A stretch of 64,000 nt of DNA from Zeugodacus cucurbitae. Its lineage: Eukaryota > Arthropoda > Insecta > Diptera > Tephritidae. Position numbers and translations under genes: made by a program. This document shows, piece by piece, positions 1 through 12,917 of this stretch (position 1 is its first letter; each line of letters begins with the position of its first letter). The DNA lies in NCBI RefSeq assembly GCF_028554725.1, contig NC_071668.1, positions 17,773,501 to 17,837,500 of the forward strand, written 5' to 3'. The notes beneath the pieces are model-generated. The model worked only from the letters and a program-made list of their open reading frames with translations, had not been told where the DNA came from and searched no databases.

Positions 1-157
1 CTTTTGACGCTGTACCATTGTCGGCGGCCGCTACTGTTTCGTCGACGGCAGGCTTTTTGAGATCTTCCTTAACGGCTGCTGCCGCATCAACGGCATCGGC
101 GGCAACTTTCTCAACAGCGACATCACCGTTATTCTGTTGTTCTGTGGCGGCTGACAT
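1..157 (-). CDS. N-terminal coding exon of an Ala/Glu/Lys-rich protein (partial)
   Basis: Reading leftwards from an ATG at 157-155, an open frame of 52 complete codons runs off the window edge. It begins MSAATEQQNNGDVAVEK and continues rich in Ala, Asp, Glu, Lys and Val, with no aromatic residues: a low-complexity, probably disordered and acidic segment. GC content and codon use are much higher than in the flanking DNA, and the ATG has an A-rich fly-type context (gaaaaATG). The rest of the gene lies outside the window, so no domain can be seen. The composition would suit a chromatin-decondensation factor such as Df31 or another nuclear acidic protein, but that is only a guess and no symbol is given. 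Confidence 0.6.
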   Translation of the reverse strand, partial: MSAATEQQNNGDVAVEKVAADAVDAAAAVKEDLKKPAVDETVAAADNGTASK

Positions 158-660
158 TTTTCTTTGATTTGTTCTGTGTAGTTTTATAATATTTTATATT
201 AATTTATAGTTAACTTATATAACTGCGTGCGCGGTTATTATTATTTTTTTTATTTTTTAATTATGTAGTTTGTATTTTTACAAATTTTATTTGATTTGCT
301 TTTGAAACACAAGACGCGTACAAATCTTTTTTTGCGTTGACGATCCACTCAGTACGAAGCACACAGACACACTGTTCGAGACTGTCGTTTGCGATGTGTA
401 TTTAACTTCTGAAATGTTATTTGCTGCTGAGCTCTGTTCTGCGTTCTGTGTTCTGTGCGATACGTAGATACTTTATACGTAAATGTATCTGTATCTACAG
501 TGCTACACAACTACAACAACAATGAGAACAACACCAACAAGGAATACGAATGTTCGTGTAGTATACAGCCGAAGGCGTATCGTTGCGTTGCAACAGCGAG
601 GACGAAGACAGTACACACGCTCTTGACGCTTGTCTTCTCTATCGCTCTAATGCGTTTTTA
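158..660 (-). promoter_or_regulatory. 5' flank and probable promoter/5' UTR of the left-edge gene
   Basis: This is the upstream side of the minus-strand gene starting at 157. Bases 158-300 are very AT-rich, as in a fly 5' UTR or proximal promoter. Bases 300-660 are richer in CG dinucleotides (gacgcgtac, cgttgcgttg) than the DNA further right. No clear TATA box or initiator could be fixed by eye, so the transcription start is not placed. The small plus-strand ORF at 455-661 has no recognisable content and is not called a gene. Confidence 0.3.
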
Positions 661-3190
661 AGCAGCAAGCAGGGCACTAAAAGCTAGCTGTGTGGCTATA
701 GGTAGGCGCAGATGATAGATACTTTATTATTTTATTGTTTGCTTGCTTGCTTGCTTGCTTCGGCAATGTGCACGCTGTGGCGGCTGACGACTATACAATC
801 AATCGGGCAGGCTGACTGGCTGGCAGTTTTCAACAGAAAAAGCGCTTAGGTAGTTAGCTGTGGCTTTTAGCTGTTGTGCTGCTTGTATATTGCTATTGCT
901 TGCTATATGTATTTATGGTATACTATATAGTATTTATTGTAAGCGTTTTTGGTTTTCTAGGTATAATTTCAACCACCGAGATGTGTACTCGTTGAGCGTC
1001 AGTTTGCGACTGAAAGCGTCTGCTCCACAGCAAAGCTGTTGTGTTCCCCATTGATGGGTCCGCATAATGCGTGCCCCAATGCACCTAATAACTTTAACAC
1101 CAATTTACGCCTAAATGCTTATTCCAACCGATTTGTAAGTTATATCAGACGAAAGTAGAAAAATTCAGCTATTTTTTGAAATTAATTAAAAAATTCTATG
1201 AACAACAGGGCAACCGTAGGTGACGCGTTTAGAGGGTTTCTTGAGTAATTCCATACAAATGCTGCTTGGGTTTCATGAGTACAGTCGCCGCACAGTTCAA
1301 TGCGGTGTTGTTTGGCGGTAAATTTGAAAATTGCTTCTATCGTTGCGCTAGCATTCCGAAGGGTAGCAAGAGTGACGGGTGCGGTGCGGGGTTTTGGTTG
1401 CTTTTGGTGTGCGTCCATACGCCTAGCGCTGGCGATAGGTATGTACATACAGACAGATGCCATTATATGTACATATAGTATTGTATTTATGTATGTATGT
1501 GAGTACACATGTCACAATTGGTTATTTCGCTGTTCACACCGTCAGTTGCGCGCACAGTGCGCCGGTGGAACTGACGCCATGACGATTAGTGGGCCGTTGT
1601 GGCCATGAGCCGGTATATGAATCAGTAGTATGTGTACATACAAACATATAAATGTATGTAGCATGCTAGGAGGGGGGTGATGCGGTGCGGTGTGTTTGGT
1701 GGGCAGATTGGCTTGCTTGCTTGCTTGCTGTTCTTTGGCGTTGGTATGACTATTTGTTGTGTGCTCTACAAAAAGCATACAATTAATTCAAGCACCGATA
1801 TTTACAGCCCACTGTTCTACCTTTGGCTAAACGGTGGCTGTAGCGTTGTTGGAGATTCGTTGTGATGGCACTTTATGGGTAGATATGTAGATATGAAGTT
1901 GTTTGCTTGCCATATTGGCGGCACATGCCAGTGGTTTGCAACATTGGGTCGCTTTTTAAGTTTATTGGACGGCATTTGACAATAACGATAAAGGGAGTGA
2001 TAGTAGCTTGAAAGTGGGGAGCACATAATAAATGCATAAAAGCAGTTAAAATATTCAAAAATTTAGCAAAATCAGTTGTGCGGAACAAAATTTTAAATTT
2101 CGATATTATAAGTAAAGCAAATGCCCGCTGAGGCACATACATGTATGTAGTTTGGGAAGCGCTGCTTAGAATGATGTAGAATGATATGACCTGCCACATT
2201 TAACTAAAACGACTTTACGCCGTTTATACACGTAAGTGAAACGAATGCACTGCAAACGACGCTAGATACTTGCTTACATACATATACACACTTATGTTTG
2301 TAAATATGTATGTAGTTAACATGCATGTAAATATATGTACATATGAGCACAAAAATGTAGGAGGAGTGCTACATTCACTTGTACGCCTGCCAGAAAAGTC
2401 ATTTAACTGTGATCCAATGTTAAAATATGTACTCTATGGATAATAATATATGCGTTTGTAAGTATTTTTCTTTTGTAAAAATGTATTTAGTAGCGCGTTT
2501 CGGCAGGCGTTAAATAAGATTGCATATCCACATTTACAAATATTGAATAAATCGAAATTTTGCACAAAGCTTTGGCATCAATCGAATTCAAGTGAGCATT
2601 AAGGTGAATTGGTGAAATTCTCTGCTTCGTAGTAGTGAGGTTATTGCTTGGGAAAGGATATTGATGTTCATTAAGCAAAATAACGCGTTACAGTGGAGCC
2701 TTTGTTAAAATGAACACAATTTGAAAATTTATTTTTTTTATACATAATTCATTCACTTTTTAGTCATATTAGACAACAACAAGATAGCATAACATAAGGG
2801 GCAAACGGATGAGCAACTACTTCCGGTAAATCCGGTTGGAAAAGTCAAAGACGCTGGGGATGTAAAATTAGTTTATAGACATAGTATGAAGAAGGGTGTA
2901 GATTTCCATGAAAAGACTTCGAAATGATCGAGAGAATATGTAGATAAATGTTTTTCCAGGATGTCTCATTTGGATTACAACTTCTAAAAGGAAATATTTC
3001 CACAGTTGAACTTACTTAAAGGCCAATATACTACCATAGCATCCTGGGCTGGCGTAATCAACTGATGGTGCCAACAAGTTTGAAGCATACACCACACTAG
3101 CATGTTGGTGCTTTATAAATTTCAATAGGGACGCTACAAAAGTAGACCGATAGAGAGAGCTCTTTTGACATTTCTCTTCAGTAAGGTTTG
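661..3190. other. Intergenic DNA, microsatellite-bearing
   Basis: No coding exon is recognised. There is a (CTTG)n tract at about 737-761 and another GCTTGCTTGCTTGC run near 1710, plus scattered GTATGT/TACATA runs typical of tephritid noncoding DNA. The stretch 1260-1450 is richer in GC than its surroundings and is open in several frames, but the translations are low-complexity and mutually overlapping. Confidence 0.4.
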
Positions 3191-3198
3191 CCATTTCA

Positions 3199-3490
3199 TC
3201 ATGGAAAGATATACGATCCAACAACGAGTTGAAATTATTAAAAATAACTATTGAAATTCGGAGTCAGTGGAGCGCTACGCCCAATTTATGGTCGTCATAA
3301 TCGTCTTGTCTGAACGTTCAATAATAACCGAAGATTTTTGGTCCGAATTGGATGTTATGGACTTGGACAATATGTGGTTCCAACAGGATGGCGCCTGTTG
3401 AAAACCAAGTTTGGAGAACGTGTCTCATGAAAATTGGGTTCAGCGTCTTGACTTCTGCAAGCGTGCTCTTGGTGGAAAAGGTCGTTATGG
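3199..3490 (+). pseudogene. Relic of a DD41D-type mariner transposase, internally deleted
   Basis: The frame starting at 3199 reads MERYTIQQRVEIIKNN and then stops. This resembles the N-terminal helix-turn-helix start of mariner transposases, including the one at 39452. After a jump, bases around 3340-3400 encode a piece reading DMDNMW-type sequence followed by WFQQDGA, the second catalytic Asp block. The text then decays. Most of the transposase, including the first catalytic Asp and the C-terminus, is missing, and several stops are present. It appears to be a different, older lineage than the intact copy at 39.3 kb. It abuts the beta repeat at 3505. Confidence 0.6.
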
Positions 3491-3504
3491 ATGGGGATAT
3501 GGAT

Positions 3505-3879
3505 TAGATTAAATTATTTCTATGACAATAACTCACACCAAATTTCGTGAAGATATGTAGTAAAATGCGGAAGTTTTCCATACAAGCCCTTGATTCCGAT
3601 CGTTCAGTATGTATGGCAGCTATGTGATATAGTGCATTTCCGACAAATGAGCAGCTTCTTGAAGAGAAAATAAAATCTGCAAAATTTCAAAACGAGATCT
3701 TATAAACTGAAGGACTAATTTGCATATATACAGACAGACAGACAGACAGACGGACATGGCTAAATCGACTCAGTTCAACATACTGATCATTTATATATAT
3801 ACTTTATAGGACCTCCGACGCTTCCTTCTGGGTGTTACAAACTTCGTGACAAACTTAATATACCCTGTTTAGGGTATAA
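3505..3879 (-). repeat. Beta repeat, 5'-truncated copy
   Basis: This segment closely matches 17350-17710, sharing phrases such as catacaagcccttgatt, gacagacagacgg and catggctaaatcgactcag. It ends in the same terminal palindrome (TATACCCTGTTTAGGGTATA). The hairpin-bearing end seen at 17173 is absent here. The strand is assigned by analogy with the alpha repeat, taking the hairpin end as 3'. No protein is encoded. Confidence 0.65.
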
Positions 3880-6800
3880 TTATAGCGTAAAATATGGAAT
3901 TCGATTTGAAATACCGATTACTGCCGATTAAGTGCTGTCAAAACTCTGAATGTTAAATATGTATGTATATTGTAAAAGGCTCAAAGCCTAATATTATGTT
4001 ATTGGCAGAGTAACAGTTTTTTTTATTTCAAGGACCCATTCGAAATCGTATTATAAGCTTATAAGATAAAGACGTTCATGGCGTAATATTAACCCAAAGC
4101 TATGTTTAGTAGTTGTCTGTCGACGCAGTTAGACAGTTGGGAGGTACATTGTGAAACTATCGATGGTGTTTACCCTTCAAAGGAAACATAATTTTCTAAG
4201 GTTTTGTGATGAAATTAATGTTTTATTCGACTTTCATTCATTAATGTATGATCAGATTACTCTATATATCTACACACAATTACTAATTTTGAAATATTTT
4301 TCATAAATTATTTTTAAATTTTTTACTATTTTTATAAATTTTTTTTTAATTTTTCTTTTTTTAATTTTCTGCGAAAAAAGTTCTATATTTAATCAAAAAT
4401 TTTTATTTTTATTTTCTAAATTTTTTTGATAAAACGCATCAAAAATATATTTTATAAAATTTTTTAGAAAACCCATATTCTTCGCTATGCACCCATTCAA
4501 TTGTCTACCTTCTTCTAACTTTCAACTTCTATCTATTTACACATTTTATCAGGTGTCTACTGTACAAATAAGGCATATTGCAGCTGTTGTGGTGCAAAAT
4601 AACGCCTGCATTGTTGCTTATCTAGAACGTTTTTCGCCGTTGTGTTTGCGACAGTTGGACAGCCAGCCAGCCATTCAAACGAAGTTGTTTTTCAACGTGT
4701 GAAGGTATCCGCTTTGTAAATTATCTGTATATGTATATTTTTTGGCGGTCTTTGAAGTGTAGACACCTCACAAACATACTTCATAAATGAACATACATAT
4801 GTACATACATACATATATATATTTAACGTTCATTTGAATGAGTAAATAGCCAAAGTATACTTGAACAAAATACACAAATATAAATAATGAACTGATAACA
4901 AGTACAAATTTTTGTTGAAAATAAATTTACAAAAAAAGCATAGCGTTATCAAGTATAGAAATTTTAAACAGTATGGGTGTCGTATGAGTAGCTACTCTAC
5001 TCTACTCTACTCTAGAGTACATACAAACACGTACCTACTTATGCTCGTATCTGGGTACTCAAAATGTCCTGTACAGTTTCTTGTTTGAAATTGTGTCCAG
5101 TTTGGTTACATACACACGTTTAATTGTTTGTATATGTATTAGTGTAACTACATACCTACATAATTAAAGGTATGCACCTTCGTTTCGTAGACGAGTCGAT
5201 TTTCCCGCCTATTTCAAAAATCGTTCTCACTTCTTGTATGTTTCTGGTAATTTTCCGAAACATACAAAATAATTTCTTATATATTATGGAAATATTTACA
5301 AAAAAATGTTATTTTTATCCATAAATACTTTTAGTATTACTCATTAATATTTAATTTAAATATTTTATTTTATTAAATAGTGCACAAAAACAAATTCTCA
5401 CTACATACTTAGCATACAGCGCGCAGCTCGCAAGCTTTTTTTCGGTGTATGTAGTTTTCTACAGCTTTTCTGTACGGCTGGCTGCCATTTCAGTAGCGCT
5501 TAACTAAATATTTCTCACATAAGTAAGTATGTACATTACACCTGTTGTAGTCTAGTCTAGAAACGTTCACCTAAAGTAATTATTATTGTCGTTTTATATT
5601 CATCTTTGCCATGCGCTCGTCGTGATCGTTATTTGTCGTCTCAACGCTCGAACATTAAAGACTTTAACGACGATTCATAAGCATCGTGTAATTTTGTTAT
5701 TGTTTTTACAAATACTCATGTATGTATTTTTTTCTAAATTAATTTCTTCATAACTGAAAGCTTTTTGATAAGTCATAAGTTGAAAAATCTACATTTGGAG
5801 CACATTAATGTGTGAGAGGGGGACGGAGTGGTGTATGCGAACTGCTGGGAATAACAATAAATTGCTCTACAGCTGTATGTGCGTGTATTGCTGTTGTTGC
5901 AAACACAAACAATTTTGCAAATCTGTGAACAGGCACCGGCAAACAACACACACACACACACACCAATTTATATACATACATACATGCATACATCCATGTA
6001 TGTGTGCTGTTGTTGGTTGCTTTAGTTGGCAGTTCGGTTTTTCTTCTGCTTTCGGCTGTCGTAAAACAACACAGCAAAATGGTGTGTATTCGCATGTAAA
6101 CAAGCATTTGTGTTTGTGTATTTGTGCCGGGCCGCATTGGGCAAGTCAAAATGCTGTGTTATCACAGTATGTTGGTTGACTCAAGTCATTTTGTTGATTT
6201 CAGACTTTTTACTGCTAACCCCTAGCCATTTGATAAGGCTATGTGCACAAAAAGCTATGAAAGCTTTAATACGTTTATATTTATATTTTTTTTTTAATAT
6301 AAATGAGTATGTAATGTACAAATGTTTGTTTATTTGATTTTAAATATTTATTTAGTGCTACTTGAATTTGATTGTTAAATAAGTCACATTTACTAAAAGC
6401 ACAAACTTGCTTTCATACATATAATATATAAAACTTAATAAAACATATTGAATTATCTAAAAACCGCGCACGTTTTGAGTGTTGTGAAACATGAGTGATT
6501 TGAAGATAATTTGTATTATTTAATTCAGAGCCAACAAAATAAAGAAAAATTAAAATATAGAACGAATAGCAAAGCTAAAAAGTTAATATGGAATAAACTC
6601 ACGGAATAAGCTACCTATATGAGCTTTCTGTCCTATGAGTGGAGATCATTATCAGTGTCTATAGTGTTTCTTAGTTTTTTTTTTTAACGAGGGTACCTTT
6701 CGATGATTAGTTTTTACGGGACGATTTTTAAGGTCAAAAATAAAATCGTGAAAGCGATGTTATCAATAAACAAGTATATACAAATTTTAACTAATATTTT

Positions 6801-6967
6801 TCTTTTGTGAATATTTAACGAACAAATTCAATGACATGAAACTTAACTTTTGTATGGCTAACTGTGCTAAATAGAACTATATCTGAACGTCCTTTTCGCT
6901 CTTTTGATGAGGTAATGTAAGGTACTATACTCTAAAATATTTATTTTGAAATATGTAAATTATAATA
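3880..6967. other. Intergenic DNA, AT-rich with microsatellites
   Basis: No host exon or transposase is recognised. There is an A/T-rich stretch at 4290-4470, a (CTACT)n run at 4994-5013, and a (CA)n run near 5950-5962. The overlapping ORFs around 5773-6179 are products of CA/CATA simple sequence. Confidence 0.4.
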
Positions 6968-7529
6968 CAGTGGAACTTTCCATAACTCGAACTTATATAA
7001 CTCGAATATCTCCATAACTCGAACTTTTATATTGGCAATAGCGTTTAGTAATCAAATTTCATAAAAATTCCCTTCAATAACTCAAACTTCTCCATAACTC
7101 GCACTCTTGAATTGGCAGTAGAAGTCAAATTTCGTACACATCTCCTCCCATAAATCGTACTCTTCAACCAGGACATAATACAAAATTTAAAATTTGACTA
7201 TCAAGGGAAAATTTTAAAGGAGTCACTATATTCGTATGGAGGTGAACACTTATAGATTTCATAAATCGTGTAACAAAGGCAGGAGATACAGACGTCAAGA
7301 GCCAAACAATAGCAAAGTGCAACAAACAAAATTATAGAAAACATGTGTTAATGTATTTAAATAAAACTTTTTGCGTAGTAAATAATTAAAACTGTGGGTA
7401 AATCTACATATATTTTACAGCTTTTTGAAAAGCGCATGTTTTAATGAAAATTGCTATAACTCGAAGCCTCTCTAACTCGATTTTTTTTTTTTGGGAATTA
7501 TGGTGAATCGAGTTAGAGAAGTTCCACTG
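6968..7529. mobile_element. Pogo/Tigger-type MITE (562 bp)
   Basis: The element starts CAGTGGAACTT and ends with the reverse complement (AAGTTCCACTG), and it is directly flanked by TA on both sides (6966-6967 and 7530-7531). The terminal phrase with repeated 'ataactcgaac' and 'taactcga' is characteristic of pogo-like members of the Tc1/mariner superfamily. The interior also carries several tandem-like 'ccataactcgaac' phrases near the left end. It has no transposase frame, so it is a nonautonomous derivative. Confidence 0.8.
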
Positions 7530-8175
7530 TAGCTTTTTTTTAGTATTTTTTATAGATAATCAATAGTAAATAAAAGTGCTTTAATTGGCCCTTCTTCGAT
7601 AAATAGTGCTTTATGTTCGAATGTTCACCTATAAGTAAATAAAAATACTAAAGAAAGCTAATATAATATACATATTTTATAATAAATATTTTTTAGTACG
7701 CATTTCCCCATTCTAAATCATATTTTGACCTTCTTCCATAAAGTTGATTATCAGTATCCTATCAAAAGTGGAATGCAACACAGCATTTTGACTTCACTTG
7801 CTTTGTATTCAAGCTAGGTGTTACAGCGTACGTCAAAAGACGCCGGATAGCCGAGGGAAGCACGCGTGCTGTACAACAACGCCTGTGTGTGGTACAATGT
7901 GGCTGAATGTACAGTTTGATCTTGCGGCAGAGATGCCAACTACATGCAAACAAATATGTATGTATATATTTTGTGCTCAGGTAAAATATGAAAGAAATAT
8001 CAGCAGTAGAGTTGCCGTTGAACAATGAAACTTAAAATACAAGATGTGGTAAAATGATAATATATTTAAAATATTATCCAAAAATATCATTGAGAGTTCC
8101 GCCACGTTAGTATGAATCATACCTCCGACAGATTGTACAAAATTCGTCGGAACAGTTAGTGCTTATATAAATTAA
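7530..8175. other. Unassigned noncoding DNA
   Basis: Bases 7780-8030 are richer in GC and CpG than their surroundings and are open on both strands for under 90 codons. The translations resemble nothing recognised. No splice-bounded exon could be supported. Confidence 0.3.
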
Positions 8176-8824
8176 GGGGTTAAGGGATGGCTTTCAAAAT
8201 TGAAAATATATTTTTTGGTCTAAATAGTGCAATATGTTTAAAATATTATTCAAAAATATCAAATCCGAGTTATATTTTGAGAGATATACCCTTTGAAAGT
8301 TTCGCCCATCGAGCCACGTCAGTATGAATGTAAAACTTTAAACGCTTTTATCTCAAAACTATATTTTTCGAGTCGGTGGACATGATTTCTCGAAATTACA
8401 GCGATTTGGTTCACATTTTGCACACATGTTTGGAATAATTAATGAATGAATCTAGTTATTACAACATTTTTAACAAAAAAGTGAGTTTTTTGTTTGAAAT
8501 TTTCTCAAAAATTCAAAATTGAAATTTCAATATTTTCTTTTTTCCTTCGTTCATTAACTAGTATTATATAAATTGTTCATTTTTTGATTTTCGATGAACA
8601 TATCATGAGTTATGATGTCCACCGGGAGACTTTTTTTACACGTTATGGGATATGTGGTGCCAACGGGTGAGTTTTCGGAATTTGTAAATAAAAATTTCAC
8701 ACAATACTGTTTAAACATGTATCATTCCTATGCTGAAATGTTTAAATGAGTAATGATTGTATATACATATATAAAAAATTTAAAAAATACTCTTATTTTC
8801 AGCCTCTAAAACCCTTTTAACCCC
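8176..8824. mobile_element. TTAA-flanked miniature element, GGGGTTAAGGG termini (649 bp)
   Basis: The segment begins GGGGTTAAGGG and ends CCCTTTTAACCCC, and is flanked by TTAA at 8172-8175 and 8825-8828. TTAA duplication is the hallmark of piggyBac-type transposition. There is no coding capacity. Similar GGGGYTA termini are found at 32910-33521 and, with changes, at 45584-46295 and 62688-63300, so this is one of several related short families in the window. Confidence 0.65.
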
Positions 8825-10733
8825 TTAAATTTTAATAAAGTTGGTTAAAAATTACTTTTAATTTATTTTTGTGAGAAAAGTCAAATTTTAACTATTAAAC
8901 TTGTTTTTCTATACATATTTAGGGCTTCTTCGAATATATTAAAAAAATATGATTTTAGAATAGATCCGTAGATTTCAAGAAAGTTGACAATTTTCGTCGA
9001 GTTTTTGAAAAATTTATTTATTTTTATCTAGAGGCCCCTCATAAAAACTATAATATGCCCTCTAAATAATTATACTTTTATAATAAAAAAAATCGCACAT
9101 ACGAACTATAACAAACCACTTGAAAAAAAAAAAAAATGGCAACCCTGTGACTATACCACCAGTATACGCTATTTTATTTCACATTTTTATGTATAGTTAA
9201 AGGTTGTTTCCTCATAAAAGGTGGTGTACAAGTACCGAATGTAGTGGTGGCTAGGTAAGTAGGGAAAGGACAGCTGCTGCCATTTTAAGTGCGTATACAA
9301 AACATACAGACGAAAAATATATTAAATGTACACCTTTACTGCCCTTGTCTTGTGCCTACGGCTTTCTTTATTATGTTAATTACCATGCGGTGACAGAAGC
9401 ATCGATATGTAGCTTATGTATGACAAATATGTGGATTAAAACTGTGTACATGTGTATACTATTTACATATTCAAATATACAAAATATGTGTATATATAGA
9501 AATGATCGTAGTTAGATACAAAATGGAATTCAATAATTATTGTAAGCCTCAAATTGCCATCATCAACAACAGCAGGGTGTGAGGGGTGACATTAAACGAC
9601 ATGTAAATGTAATTATTTATAAAGGTATGTTAGTATACGCTTTCTGAAACTTATGACAATATTCGAGTATTTTGGAAAACGTACCCTGTATCTGAAAGTG
9701 TAAGGTAGTACACTGAGTAACAAAAGTTGGGATACAGATAACATGCAAAAGCGAAATGTAAACGAGAATATAATAATTTGTTCAAAACACCGTAGCCAGT
9801 TGAGCTCATAGAAGTTCCAACTCCTAATTTCTCCCTTGTCTCTTTGTGTGTAAGTCCTAACTCTTTCATATAAGCTCTAACGTTATTGAAGTAAAAATAC
9901 AAAGGAGAAAACGGAAGGCTTTGAGACGAAATGGAACAAATCTACATTGTATGACCGAACTTTTTCCCCTCTTTGTGATTCTCACACCTTGCTTCGTCTG
10001 ATATTTGACTTATAAAAGTATAGCCTGCAGCTCCGAATCGATGGTTATGATATTATTCTGCAGTTTGTATTTATACTTTTGAAACTGAGTGTAGGTGTAG
10101 AATATTTTTTGGCAAGTACTCCATCCACTGAATATACAGATCGATAAATTAAAAACTATTGTAATGTTAAGAGGAACGTATAGGAACTTGGTTCAATCTC
10201 TATTCGGTATAACAATAAGAAATTATTTTTATTTTTTATAGCAATTGTCATAAAAGAGTTGTAGGTCACTTCATTTACCAAATATCTTTAAAGCATAGAT
10301 CAAAAAATAGAACAGTATTCCGGATGATCCATTTTTCAGATTAATCCGTTAAACTCTCAAGGGATTGGTTGACTCCACTACTAACACAAATGTAAATGGA
10401 CTTTAAATGCAATTTATGTAAAGAGAGGGTTCCAATATCGCTGAGATGTTTTCTAATTCAAATCAAACCAGTTTTTAAGGAGCAAATTCGATGTGTCTTA
10501 TCTAGAGTTCTATTATTTATATAATCTATAATTTTACTTTTTAGAAGACGAGTCTTTTTGCAATAATAGTGATAAACAAATAGGCTCAACTTGTCGGTAG
10601 ATAGTTAGCTCTTTAAACTTTCGAAAACTATATAATAGCTTATGAACACTTGAGAATATATTGAATTCATCAGGAGCTACATATATATTTCATTACATTT
10701 GGCAATTTCGTTCTGTAATTTTTCACCATTTAA
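8825..10733. other. Intergenic DNA
   Basis: AT-rich sequence with TATG/TACATA simple repeats. The phrase TGGCAACCCTGTG near 9136 resembles the terminus of the candidate MITE at 12422-12917 and may be a stray end. No host exon is recognised; the minus-strand ORF at 9651-9902 looks random. Confidence 0.35.
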
Positions 10734-11429
10734 AGCAGTAGTCTGCTTTAGAAGCCGAAAAAAAGCCTTTTTTTTAGCATTTTTTTTTGAAAGGGAAGGA
10801 AATGATTGGGGTAAACGGAATTTTAAGACGATTGTGTACTATATTTAAGGCTTAAAAAACAATATTTATTATTAAAAAATATTGAAATTTTTTCAAAGTT
10901 GTAAGTATTTTTCTGAAGCGCCTGGAGTCTGCACTTGTAAATCGGTGCCGGTGATGAAGGTCGTGCGATGCATCTGAAACAGTCGAACCAATCATTTTTA
11001 ATTTTTATAAGTTTCTTTTCTTTATGACCTAAAAAAGTACCGAAGAAGTTATAAAATTCGAAATTTTTTCAAAGTTTGAAAAAAAATCACTTTTTTAAGA
11101 AAAAAAATTGACTTTAAGTTGCAAAACAAGTAGTTTAAATAATACTTTTTCCACTACTTTTGATTTTAGTTCAAATAGAAGATAATTTTGGTTTTTTTAG
11201 ATCGGACATATATTCTTTTTGCTATCGCCGGCACCGTTTTCTAACACTTGTGACTTAAAGATCTGCCTGAGCACCTGCTCGACGCTCGGCCACTAAAACT
11301 GCTCTAGATTCGAAAATATGTCGAATTGTCCTCTGGAATTTTAAAGACATATTCTTGAATAGTTCTGGAAGAGATTTAAAACAAAACAAATAAATCGATT
11401 TTTTGAAGCCTGTACAGCAGACTACTGCC
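10734..11429 (+). mobile_element. TTAA-flanked element of the AGCAGTAGTCTGC family, copy 1 (696 bp)
   Basis: The left end reads AGCAGTAGTCTGC and the right end reads GCAGACTACTGCC, with TTAA immediately outside each (10730-10733 and 11430-11433). The interior has well-preserved blocks shared with the copies at 14773 and 22381, including 'gtaaatcggtgccggtgatg' and 'gcatctgaaacagtcgaacc'. No open frame of note exists. The TTAA duplications point to a piggyBac-type mobiliser, though the terminal bases differ from classical piggyBac. Copy 2 at 14773 is in the opposite orientation. Confidence 0.75.
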
Positions 11430-12421
11430 TTAAACGAAAACCAAGTACTTCTTTAGCTGATTTTATGTTTTTGGCTTCGAACTCACTAAGCTTTCTGATC
11501 GGTCTATCAGTATTCTGGAAAACATTTTTTCTATACCTCCCACATTTTTTCTATAACCTCCTCTATAATATACCAGAAAACTTGGTGTGGCCTTATTTTG
11601 AACAAATATACAATTATTATCATCTGTATATGAATATACAACTCTCTGAGCTATAAAAACTTCAAGACCATTTTGATTGTTCGTTCATTAGCTAAACTAA
11701 CGTTAAAAAGAGTTATTCTCCACCGACTACTTAAAAGAGTTCATCTGCTTTATACTCATACATACATACACAAACTACACACACATGCGAGTACATACAT
11801 ATGTATGTAGATATGAATTCAGATACTTAAAATTTACTTTCCGCTTCCGTTTGTTGTAAGCCCCTACCCATACAGAGGGAGGTAAATATTATGTTGATTA
11901 CATACATATCGATTCTTTTAGTTAATTTATCGTACTCTTTTTAAGTTTCACCAAAATGACCTCTACAGTGCTTGATCTATTTAGAATTGTTATTATAAGG
12001 TAAAAATATGTATCAACTAAAATACATAAATAAATTAATTGTTTGCAAGAATCTCCGGCATATTTCACTTGAAAGACTGCAGGGTGCTTATGGTGCGGTG
12101 GTGGCAGGGCAAATCGTACTTCATGTTATGTGTATTTATGCAAGTATTTAATTATATATTTACATCTGTATGTATGTATGAAGAACATTTATTTTTAAAA
12201 CACAAATAATGAATGAGTTCTGTCCATCATCTTCTTCAGCTATTCTTGTGCAACTTAAAAGAAAATAAGAAGCACTCACAATGCATAATATGTAATCTAT
12301 GTATGGTATGTAGTACAGTATATCTGTACAAGAGCTCATTCACATTGTTTTATTGGTGTCATAGGAGAACATGAACAGAGAAAGCCACTTTTGGAATTAT
12401 TAGAGAAATTCTCAAATATGC
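11430..12421. other. Unassigned noncoding DNA
   Basis: AT-rich with an ACATACATAC tract near 11757-11810. The 63-codon ORF at 11465-11656 is hydrophobic by composition and not recognised. No host feature is seen. Confidence 0.3.
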
Positions 12422-12917
12422 AGGGTTGCCAAGTATTGGTGGATTTTAGGATATTTTTTGTTGGCAGAAATACAATCAGTGAATTATAATTTTTTAGTTA
12501 TTTTCTGCCTTTTTTGAGCATTCTCCAGGAGCTTCATGATATCTACTCTCAACTGAACAAGGAGATGAATGGAACCTCATTTTAGGATTTTTTTAATTTA
12601 ATGGTCCAATGGATTAGAAATTGTGAATATTTGAAAATTTGAAATTTTTTTCAATCAAATAATCTTAACAATCTTACAATTTTTCGCATTTTTATTCACT
12701 TTATTTCTCATTTCTGTCTTCAGCAGCGAACTTCAAGATGTTAATGCATTGATGGACTGAAACTTTCATTTACTCGTCGCTAGCGCTGCGTTATGACTGA
12801 AGTTCAATAAAAAGTTCAGTGAAAGCTTTTCCTTGAAGCTATTATTCGTTTCCGTTAACCAAAAAATGCTTTATCTTCTCTATCATTATCCTCTCCTCTG
12901 AGTTAAATGGCAACCCT
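12422..12917. mobile_element. Candidate MITE with AGGGTTGCCA termini
   Basis: A perfect 10-bp inverted repeat bounds the segment: AGGGTTGCCA at 12422-12431 and TGGCAACCCT at 12908-12917. The interior is AT-rich and noncoding, and holds the phrase 'cagcagcgaacttcaag', which recurs in similar form near 32068 and 35474. No unambiguous target duplication is visible, so the call rests on the termini and length alone. Confidence 0.4.

Noticed and set aside
1182..1608. Overlapping ORFs of 70-108 codons on both strands
   Set aside because: Opposite-strand and same-strand frames contradict each other. Composition follows local GC content, with no recognisable domain or splice context.
5773..6179. Several ORFs of 62-123 codons
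   Set aside because: They are translations of CACACA and TACATA simple repeats, giving Cys/Val or Thr/His runs.
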